A stretch of 29,067 nt of DNA from JBOFGK01 sp051649085 (GTDB taxonomy: Bacteria; Bacillota_I; Bacilli_A; UBA3375): contig JBOFGK010000040.1 in assembly GCA_051649085.1 (NCBI GenBank), positions 1-29,067 on the forward strand, read 5' to 3'. Every line of letters begins with the position of its first letter. Position 1 is the first letter of the stretch. The translations under genes and the position numbers were made by a program. The notes under the pieces were generated by a model that was not told where the DNA came from, did no database searches, and was given only the letters and a program-made list of their open reading frames with translations. Of the stretch, positions 23,053-29,067 are shown piece after piece.

Positions 23053-24351
23053 ATGAAGCCGTATTTTAAAATAAACGGAAATAAAAAATTATCCGGTAAA
23101 GTAAGTGTAAGTGGTGCGAAAAATTCAGTATTACCTTTAATTTTTGGAACACTACTTACAAACAATGAAATAACACTTGAAGATGTTCCAGATATAAGTG
23201 ATGTATATATGTCGGTTGACATTTTAAAGTATTTGGGTTCAAATGTTATTATTTCGAATCAAGGAAATCGTAAAATGTTATCAGTTGATAATAAAAAGAC
23301 GGAATATAGAGAACTACTAATTGAAGAAGTAACAAAATTCCGTGCATCATATTATTTACTTGGATCGATGATTGCTAAATATGGAAAATGTAAATTACTT
23401 TTACCTGGTGGATGTGATCTTGGTCCTCGTCCAATTGATTTTCATATCAAAGGATTTGAGGATATGGGTTGTGTTGTTGAGTTAAGTGAACATGATGGTA
23501 AAACAATTGTTGATGTAACAACTCCAAATGGGTTGAAACCAACAACGATTTTCTTGGATTTCCCATCGGTTGGAGCAACAATTAATTTAATTTTAGCTTC
23601 TATTTTTACAGAGGGACAAACAGTAATCGATAATGCAGCACAAGAACCTGAGATTGTTGACTTATGTACAATGCTTAATTCAATGGGTGGAAACATTAAA
23701 GGAGCTGGTACAAGTGAAATTCGAATTAAAGGTGTTGAACAACTAGGTGGAGGATTTCATCAGGTTGTACCGGATCGAATTGAAGCGGCAACTTATTTAA
23801 TGATCGGTGGACTTATTGGAGAAAATTATACAGTTGAAAATGTGATTCCAGAGCACTTAGAAGCATTAATTTCAAAGATGGAACAAATTGGGATTCATTT
23901 GAATGTTGAAGTTGATAAAATACACATTGTAGGTCGTGAAGAAACTCTAAAGTCGACAAGAATTAAAACAGGTGTATTTCCATCATTTCCAACAGATATG
24001 CAACAAATTATTACAACAATGTTAACGCAAACCTCTGGTGTAAGTGAAATTATTGAAACGATTTATCCGGATCGTTATCGAAATTGTCATGAACTTATTT
24101 CTATGGGTGCAGATATTGAGGTTAGACGTAGTGAAGAAACTTGTAGAATTGCAATCAGTGGTGCGACAAAACTTAGTGGAACAAAAGTTAAAGCCACTGA
24201 TTTGCGTGCAGGAATGGGAATGGTTTTTGCTGGTTTGATTGCAGATGGAGAGACACATGTCCATAATATCGAACATGTTATTCGTGGTTATGATTGTATC
24301 ATTGATAAATTGCAAAAACTTGGTGCTGATATTGAAATGCTTTATGAATAG
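23053..24351 (+). CDS. murA: UDP-N-acetylglucosamine 1-carboxyvinyltransferase
   Basis: This 432-aa enzyme transfers enolpyruvate from PEP to UDP-GlcNAc, the first committed step of peptidoglycan synthesis. Seen are SGAKNSVLPL (K23-N24, substrate binding) and the catalytic-loop Cys C121 in LPGGCDLGPRPIDFHIKG. That Cys is the one alkylated by fosfomycin, so the enzyme should be sensitive. PTDMQ and DLRAG(M)GMVFAGLIADGET complete the family signature. It starts 11 bases after the M24 gene. Bacillota often have two paralogues (MurA1/MurA2); which one this is cannot be told. Confidence 0.95.
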   Translation: MKPYFKINGNKKLSGKVSVSGAKNSVLPLIFGTLLTNNEITLEDVPDISDVYMSVDILKYLGSNVIISNQGNRKMLSVDNKKTEYRELLIEEVTKFRASYYLLGSMIAKYGKCKLLLPGGCDLGPRPIDFHIKGFEDMGCVVELSEHDGKTIVDVTTPNGLKPTTIFLDFPSVGATINLILASIFTEGQTVIDNAAQEPEIVDLCTMLNSMGGNIKGAGTSEIRIKGVEQLGGGFHQVVPDRIEAATYLMIGGLIGENYTVENVIPEHLEALISKMEQIGIHLNVEVDKIHIVGREETLKSTRIKTGVFPSFPTDMQQIITTMLTQTSGVSEIIETIYPDRYRNCHELISMGADIEVRRSEETCRIAISGATKLSGTKVKATDLRAGMGMVFAGLIADGETHVHNIEHVIRGYDCIIDKLQKLGADIEMLYE

Positions 24352-24362
24352 TAGGTAAATTA

Positions 24363-24818
24363 ATGGAAAATAAAAATATAAATGATTTTTTAGTGCGAAC
24401 TTTTCATCTGATTTTGAACAAAGAAGATCGTGAACTAAAAGAGGCTGGTATTCAAAACTTAACAGTCAATGAATTACATGCAATTGTGCAAATTGCTTTT
24501 TTGATCGAAAATGAGCTTGAGCCAACATTACGTAATTTAGCCAAAGAGTTAGATTTGACAGAGGGGACAGTCTCAATTATGATTTCACGTCTAGTAAAAA
24601 AAGGCTACATAAGTAGAAAACAAAAGAAGCAAGATCGTCGAAAATTTTATTTGAATTTAACAGAAAAATGTGAGCATCCAATGAAAGTCCATGAAGAATG
24701 GCATAAAGAATTTGTGACACAAATACTAGAAAATTTTACAAGTGATGAAAAAAAAACACTTGAAAAACTGCTTTTCAATGTAAAAAATTATTTAATAGGA
24801 GTTGATTTAGATGAATAA
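24363..24818 (+). CDS. MarR-family transcriptional regulator
   Basis: This 151-aa winged-helix regulator has the recognition region TLRNLAKELDLTEGTVSIMISRLVKKGYISRKQ and the wing DRRKFYLNLTEK (residues about 56-103). Its last 8 bases overlap the start of a DegV/FakB-type gene (ATGAATAA). In streptococci and related bacteria a MarR-family protein (FabT) controls fatty-acid synthesis in response to acyl chains. By analogy this one may respond to lipids handled by the DegV protein, but it could also simply regulate its own operon. Confidence 0.88.
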   Translation: MENKNINDFLVRTFHLILNKEDRELKEAGIQNLTVNELHAIVQIAFLIENELEPTLRNLAKELDLTEGTVSIMISRLVKKGYISRKQKKQDRRKFYLNLTEKCEHPMKVHEEWHKEFVTQILENFTSDEKKTLEKLLFNVKNYLIGVDLDE

Positions 24819-25692
24819 AGTTGGTATATTACTTGATTCAACAGCATATATGGATTTAGAAACAGTAAAAAAATATAATTTTTATATAGCGTCTTTGACA
24901 GTGAATTTTGATGAAAAAAGTTTTGTAGAAAAGCACGGTGATAAAGAAACACTTGGACAAATTTTCACAGACATTAAACAAAGGAAAAATTTACCCAAAA
25001 CATCGCAACCATCAGCAGGTTCTTTTCTAGAACAATATGAAAAAGCGATTAATGATGGATGTACAAAAATCTATGCTTTTCACTTATCAGGTAAATTATC
25101 GGGTACTGTTCAAGGTTCAATCCAAGCTGCAGAAATGATTAAAGAAGATCATCCAGAAGTTGAAATTGAAGTTTTTGATTCATTACAAGTTGCACAACTT
25201 TTAACTTTATTTGCGATTGAGTTTTATGAAAAAATTCAAAAAGAAGTACTTACAAGAAGCCAAGTAGAACAATTCATCGCAGACTTTTCTAAAGCAAGTA
25301 AAATTTATTTAATCGTTGACAACTTAGATCATTTATTATATGGTGGAAGAATTAGTGCTTCAAAAGCAGCAATTGGAAATATGTTTAATATTAAGCCGAT
25401 TTTATCGTTTGAAAAAGGTGAATTAGATAAATATGGAACAGCACGAAGTTTAAAAGCTGGATATTTAAAATTAATTCAAATTTTAGTTGAAGAAATGAAG
25501 ACAAATGAAAGTATCTACGATATATTTGTTACTGGAACAGGTGATGAAAAAATGTATGAGGTGTTGGAGTCAGAAATAACGAAAAATGTTGGAAATCGTG
25601 CTTGTTTTATAAATCAAGAAAGATTGGGACCGGTGATTGGAATCCACGTTGGACCTGATGCATTAGGTATTGGTTGGAAGCGCCGCATTTGA
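24811..25692 (+). CDS. DegV family fatty-acid-binding protein (FakB-like)
   Basis: This 293-aa protein of the DegV family binds a fatty acid for phosphorylation by the FakA kinase, feeding exogenous fatty acids into phospholipid synthesis. Family marks are the N-terminal GILLDSTAYMD, TSQPSAGSFLEQYE (about residues 69-83), HLSGKLSGTVQGS (about 91-103) and the late YGGRISASKAAIGN (about 180-193). The start overlaps marR by 8 bases; the gene ends with TGA at 25692, overlapping the next reading frame. Confidence 0.9.
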   Translation: MNKVGILLDSTAYMDLETVKKYNFYIASLTVNFDEKSFVEKHGDKETLGQIFTDIKQRKNLPKTSQPSAGSFLEQYEKAINDGCTKIYAFHLSGKLSGTVQGSIQAAEMIKEDHPEVEIEVFDSLQVAQLLTLFAIEFYEKIQKEVLTRSQVEQFIADFSKASKIYLIVDNLDHLLYGGRISASKAAIGNMFNIKPILSFEKGELDKYGTARSLKAGYLKLIQILVEEMKTNESIYDIFVTGTGDEKMYEVLESEITKNVGNRACFINQERLGPVIGIHVGPDALGIGWKRRI

Positions 25693-26591
25693 GTAAATTT
25701 AAGAAATTGGAAGCTTTAAAATTAAAAATTAGTGAAAAATACTATTACGATGATATTACGACATTTAGAGGTTTTTTAACGACTTTAGTTCGAGAATTTT
25801 TACAAAACAAACAATTTGAAGATGCAGCGATTATTGCTTTTTATTCATTGTTTATGGTGTTACCAGTTATGCTATTATCAGCAAGGATTTTATCATTAAT
25901 TCCGTTTGAACAACTTAAAAGTACTGAAATAATAATGAATGACTTTGATAATGATTTGCTATCATCATTTATGTCTGAAATTTTTTCACAGAAAATTGCA
26001 TTTAATCTGTTTTCAACGGTCTCGTTAGTGATGGTTTTTGTATCGACAAAAGCTATAAAAAAAGTAATTGATGTTGCGAATGTTTACTACAATGTTAGTG
26101 AAAAAAGAAATTTTTTGATGCAATATCTAGTTGCATTCTTATATTTATTATTGATAACATCATTTACAATTATTTATAATTTTGTCGGTTTAGTACTCGA
26201 CTTCATTTTAACATTACTTGGAAATGAAAAACTAACTACACTTTTTTCAGTTGTAAAATACAGTAATACGATTCTACCACTTCTTATTTTTGCAGTTTTC
26301 TTAATGTTTTTCTTAGGAGCTCCAAATAAAAAAATTCGCTTTTTTGATGTGATTGTCGGAACATTGTTATCTACTGTCTATCTATTAATTGGAAGCAGTT
26401 TAGTCATTAAATATATTCAAAATTATAGTAGTTATTCGTTAATCTATGGTAATGCAATCGCGTATATTGTAATCTTGTTATCAGTATATTCATTTGCCCA
26501 TGTATTACTAATTTCAATAAAAATCAATTCACTTTTCACAAGAAAGCGAAAATTACAAAGACAAAAAAATATAAAACAAAAAACTAGCTAA
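25689..26591 (+). CDS. YihY/BrkB-family inner membrane protein
   Basis: This ~300-aa membrane protein has about six spans (near residues 35-65, 95-125, 140-170, 185-215, 225-250 and 260-285). The family signature FYSLFMVLPVMLL follows the first amphipathic segment. Earlier links to RNase BN are no longer accepted, and the function is unknown. No ATG is available at the 5' end. TTG 25689 gives a TTGA overlap with the DegV stop and has GGAAG 8 bases upstream. TTG 25674 is the alternative and would add five residues. The stop codon lies inside the operon terminator. Confidence 0.85.
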   Translation: MSKFKKLEALKLKISEKYYYDDITTFRGFLTTLVREFLQNKQFEDAAIIAFYSLFMVLPVMLLSARILSLIPFEQLKSTEIIMNDFDNDLLSSFMSEIFSQKIAFNLFSTVSLVMVFVSTKAIKKVIDVANVYYNVSEKRNFLMQYLVAFLYLLLITSFTIIYNFVGLVLDFILTLLGNEKLTTLFSVVKYSNTILPLLIFAVFLMFFLGAPNKKIRFFDVIVGTLLSTVYLLIGSSLVIKYIQNYSSYSLIYGNAIAYIVILLSVYSFAHVLLISIKINSLFTRKRKLQRQKNIKQKTS

Positions 26592-26606
26592 AAGCTAGTT
26601 TTTTTT
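26581..26606. terminator. Bidirectional terminator between yihY and def
   Basis: AAACTAGCT (26581-26589) and AGCTAGTTT (26593-26601) with the loop AAA, then a T-run to 26606 on the plus strand. The yihY stop (26589-26591) lies in the stem and loop, and the convergent def stop (26605-26607) abuts the T-run. It ends the long housekeeping block and probably the minus-strand def transcript too. Confidence 0.85.
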
Positions 26607-27162
26607 AAATCCAAACAACATTATCTTTTTTCTCAAATGGATCTACTTGATTAATGTGGTCATAATATAAGATGCCATTTAAATGGTCGATTTCATGTTG
26701 AATAGCAACACTAATAAATCCATCAACTGTAATTGTTTGTTCTGTTAAAGTTTCATCTAAGAAGCGAACAGTTATCTTGTTTGCCCGATAAACATAGCCT
26801 TCATATTTATCTTTAATCGAAAGACAACCTTCACCACTTTCTAAACAAATAAGTTGAGTAGTATGAGCAATTATTTTAGGATTAATCATTTGATAATCAC
26901 ACATAATATCTCCTTCATCATCGACGATGTAAACTACACACATACGTTTTAAAAGACCGATTTGTGGGGCTGCAATTCCAACAGCAGGTTCCAAATCATG
27001 AAGTTCTGCTAAATCTGGATCAAGACTATCAATTACATATTCACGCATTTTCGTAAGCATTGGTAAATTGTCCTGTGCTTCTGTTAGATCCATGTCTGGA
27101 ATTCTTGTTCTAAGCATTTGATTTGGATCAATTATTATATCTTTATTAGTTATTCTGCTCAC
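26605..27162 (-). CDS. def: Peptide deformylase
   Basis: This 185-aa enzyme removes the formyl group from the N-terminal Met of new proteins. All three catalytic motifs are present: GIAAPQIG (residues 62-69), EGCLS (111-115, metal Cys 113) and QHEIDHLNG (155-163, metal His 156 and 160, catalytic Glu 157). Length fits the Gram-positive type 2 enzymes, which have an insertion between motifs I and II. The start is GTG at 27162-27160 with AAGGAG upstream. A weak AT-rich hairpin (27182-27198) lies between it and the upstream acidic-protein gene. Confidence 0.95.
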   Translation of the reverse strand: MSRITNKDIIIDPNQMLRTRIPDMDLTEAQDNLPMLTKMREYVIDSLDPDLAELHDLEPAVGIAAPQIGLLKRMCVVYIVDDEGDIMCDYQMINPKIIAHTTQLICLESGEGCLSIKDKYEGYVYRANKITVRFLDETLTEQTITVDGFISVAIQHEIDHLNGILYYDHINQVDPFEKKDNVVWI

Positions 27163-27214
27163 TTGTGTCTCCTTAGTACATTAGATTAAAATAATCTATT
27201 AATTTATATATTTA

Positions 27215-27946
27215 TTACTTTGGTGGAAATAAAAGAGGATATGCTAAATAAAGAAATAAGATAATTGCTAAAATTAATACAACAATAATTACATAGTCAA
27301 TAAAGTGCATTTTCTTTTTAGCTGATTTTTTCGTTTTTTTCTCATCTACAGTAGACTCTTGGACTTCAGCGCTTGAAATTATTGAATCCAATTCAGAGTC
27401 TGTATAGTCATCAGTATATTCATCAGTAAAGAATTCATCCTCATCATAAAAAGTCTCATCGTCCTCATATTTAAGTTTCTCTGTAAATGAAGAACTTGAT
27501 TCATAATGTGTATCATTAGTATTGAAGTCCACATCATCAAATTCTTCGGTTTCCATTTCGTTTGAATTATCCTCACTAATTTCCTCGATAATTTCCTCCG
27601 CAAATTCCTCTTCGTTAAATTCAAAATTATCAATATTTAAGGAACTAGTTACAATGTTTTCATCTGAACTGTGGATATGATCATTGTATTTTTTCAAAAG
27701 CTGATCTTCATTATCAACTATTTCAACTTCAACATCCTCAGTGATAATTAAGCGCAATTCATCTTCAAAAGCATCAACGCTTTGTGCATCAATTGCATCA
27801 ATTTTTCCAATGTAACCATCTAAAATATTAGCAAGTTTGGCAGTCGATTCATCAGAAGTATCATTTAATTTTAATGTTTTTACTTTTTCATAAATATCTT
27901 TTTTTAATCCTTCTTTAATAAGCTCGACTCGTTTATTTTCATCCAT
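27215..27946 (-). CDS. Acidic tail-anchored membrane protein of unknown function
   Basis: This 243-aa protein is not recognised. It has a charged helical N-terminus (1-60), a very Asp/Glu-rich low-complexity centre (about 95-200, with DDETFYDEDEFFTDEYTDDY), a Lys-rich patch (KKTKKSAKKK, about 203-212), and a single hydrophobic span near the C-terminus (about 214-238). This predicts a cytoplasmic acidic domain anchored by its tail. AAGGAG precedes the ATG at 27946-27944. It lies 52 bases upstream of def on the same strand and may be co-transcribed with it. Confidence 0.75.
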   Translation of the reverse strand: MDENKRVELIKEGLKKDIYEKVKTLKLNDTSDESTAKLANILDGYIGKIDAIDAQSVDAFEDELRLIITEDVEVEIVDNEDQLLKKYNDHIHSSDENIVTSSLNIDNFEFNEEEFAEEIIEEISEDNSNEMETEEFDDVDFNTNDTHYESSSSFTEKLKYEDDETFYDEDEFFTDEYTDDYTDSELDSIISSAEVQESTVDEKKTKKSAKKKMHFIDYVIIVVLILAIILFLYLAYPLLFPPK

Positions 27947-27978
27947 TTTGCTCCTTTAAAATAAAAAGTTTATACTTT

Positions 27979-27984
27979 ATTATA
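27979..27984 (-). promoter_or_regulatory. Promoter (-10) for the acidic protein/def unit
   Basis: On the minus strand TATAAT (27984-27979) is preceded by TGC (extended -10). The -35 region is weak. It lies about 33 bases before the start codon. Confidence 0.5.
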
Positions 27985-28117
27985 GCATAAAATTCTTAGT
28001 TTCACACTATAAAAATAGGTTTTAGAGCTTAAATAACTAAAATAGTCCTTTAGCATATATTTTGTGAAAAATTTCATGATTTGGAGTTTTTTTCAAATTT
28101 TGGGTAATAATAGTTAT

Positions 28118-29067
28118 ATGGAAAAAATATATTATCGATTAACAAGAACTAAACAAGTTCAAATGAATCAAACTGGAACTGCTTATCAAATGATTAAAGG
28201 AGCTGAGTGTCTTAGATGTGGTGCGAAAAATATTAAAGAAAAATGTGTGAATTGTCAAGAAATGGGATCGATAACAACGGAATCAATTTTCTTCCAATTA
28301 ACATATTTAAAGTACCCACAAGTAAAAAAATTAGAAGTGGGACTCGTTCAATTGACACCGTTACAAACAAGAGCAAGTGAGTGGTTAACTAACAATTTAT
28401 TTCGGAAAAAACGTTTGTTGATTTGGGCAGTTTGTGGTGCCGGAAAAACAGAAATAACGTTTAAAGCAATTGAAGAAGTTCTTTGTAGAGGTGAGTTTGT
28501 CGCATTTGCAATTCCTAGAATTGACATTTTATATGAGATTGCTCAAAGACTTCGAGAGTATTTTCCGACAATTGAAGTTGCAATTCTCAATAGTCGTGAA
28601 CCAAAAGGTAAGAGTGCTCAAATTTATGTGATGACGACAAATCAAATTTTAAATTTCTATAATGCTTTTTCATTGATAATTATTGATGAGGTTGATGCAT
28701 TTCCCTATGAGTATAATCAAAAATTTGAATATGGAGTTACACATGCTATGCGGACAAAAGCTTCGATTATTTATTTAACTTCAACCCCATCAGCAATGAT
28801 CAAAGAACTTGTTGATGAAACATTTATCATTAATCGTCGTTGGCATTCACATGATTTACCCGTACCCCATTTTTTATTTTTACAAATTTTTAATTTTTCA
28901 AAAACTCGTTTAAATCCAAAGTTTGTGAAAATAATCGAAAATCAGCCACGTCAATTATTGATTTTTGTTGGAAAAATAAGTTTAGGTGAAAAACTTCATC
29001 AGTACTTAAAACATGAAGTTAGTTGTGAATTTATTCATGCGAATCATAAGTTTCGACATGAAATTAT
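28118..29067 (+). CDS. comFA: ComFA-like DNA helicase/translocase, 3'-partial
   Basis: An open frame from ATG 28118 runs off the end (316 codons visible). ComFA is the ATP-driven motor that helps pull single-stranded DNA through the membrane during natural transformation. Seen are the N-terminal four-Cys zinc motif C31-x2-C34...C43-x2-C46, Walker A AVCGAGKTE (about 104-112), the ComFA-typical DEAD-box variant DEVDAFP (190-196), and motif III-like LTSTP. The start of the second RecA domain follows (LLIFVGKISLGEKL). The ribosome binding site is weak. comFC normally follows and would lie outside the window. Confidence 0.92.
   Translation, partial: MEKIYYRLTRTKQVQMNQTGTAYQMIKGAECLRCGAKNIKEKCVNCQEMGSITTESIFFQLTYLKYPQVKKLEVGLVQLTPLQTRASEWLTNNLFRKKRLLIWAVCGAGKTEITFKAIEEVLCRGEFVAFAIPRIDILYEIAQRLREYFPTIEVAILNSREPKGKSAQIYVMTTNQILNFYNAFSLIIIDEVDAFPYEYNQKFEYGVTHAMRTKASIIYLTSTPSAMIKELVDETFIINRRWHSHDLPVPHFLFLQIFNFSKTRLNPKFVKIIENQPRQLLIFVGKISLGEKLHQYLKHEVSCEFIHANHKFRHEI

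Noticed and set aside
23442..23696. Minus-strand open frame inside murA
   Set aside because: It is a shadow of a conserved gene, with no independent signals.
27182..27198. Hairpin TAGATTA-AAA-TAATCTA between the acidic-protein gene and def as a terminator
   Set aside because: The stem has only 7 mostly A-T pairs and no clear T-run on the minus strand, so read-through into def is more likely.
1..29067. CRISPR arrays, tRNA or rRNA genes, transposases
   Set aside because: I saw no regularly spaced direct repeats with unique spacers, no cloverleaf-like sequence with conserved TTC-A arm, and no transposase reading frame.

Overview
The window (29,067 bases, AT-rich) comes from a low-GC Gram-positive bacterium of the Bacillota. 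TGG is used for Trp and TGA is a normal stop (for example at the end of the DegV gene), so this is not a Mycoplasma-type recoded genome. The L27 leader peptide with its Prp protease, ComFA, RpiR-SIS regulators, a glucose-family PTS and FakB/DegV are typical of Bacillota. An enlarged RpoB (1322 aa) suggests a lineage near Erysipelotrichia or another deep branch close to Mollicutes. That placement is inference.

Layout. (1) Bases 1-2653 are an RHS/YD-repeat polymorphic-toxin locus. It holds the 3' part of a large RHS protein whose C-terminal domain looks like a toxin, a candidate immunity gene 7 bases downstream, and a decayed RHS fragment. (2) Bases 2892-5454 are a promoter-led operon of an M20 amidohydrolase and two membrane proteins (a DUF3100-type protein and a small one). 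(3) Bases 5612-8065 are a divergent pair: an RpiR-SIS repressor and a PTS EIICB sugar transporter. (4) Bases 8201-9346 encode an MFS transporter. (5) Bases 9515-11408 are a tightly coupled two-gene unit, an SMC/AAA-type ATPase and an unrecognised small partner. This is the best candidate for an undescribed, possibly defence-related, system. (6) Bases 11681-26606 are a long collinear housekeeping block: an L20-type leader, rpmI, rplT, an L21-type leader, rplU, prp, rpmA, rpoB, rpoC, an rpiR-family regulator, an M24 peptidase, murA, marR, degV and yihY. It ends at a strong hairpin shared with the convergent def gene. (7) Bases 26605-27946 on the minus strand carry def and an acidic tail-anchored protein gene. 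(8) Bases 28118-29067 are the 5' part of comFA, which runs off the end.

How the genes work together. The central block joins ribosome assembly (L35, L20, L21, L27 with its processing protease), RNA polymerase beta and beta', the first committed step of peptidoglycan synthesis (MurA), and a MarR/DegV pair that may handle exogenous fatty acids. Apart from a short hairpin before rpoB I see no terminator inside it. Regulation visible in the sequence includes a terminator/antiterminator leader before rpmI, a hairpin leader before rplU, and recurring 8-base start/stop overlaps (five gene pairs) that suggest translational coupling.
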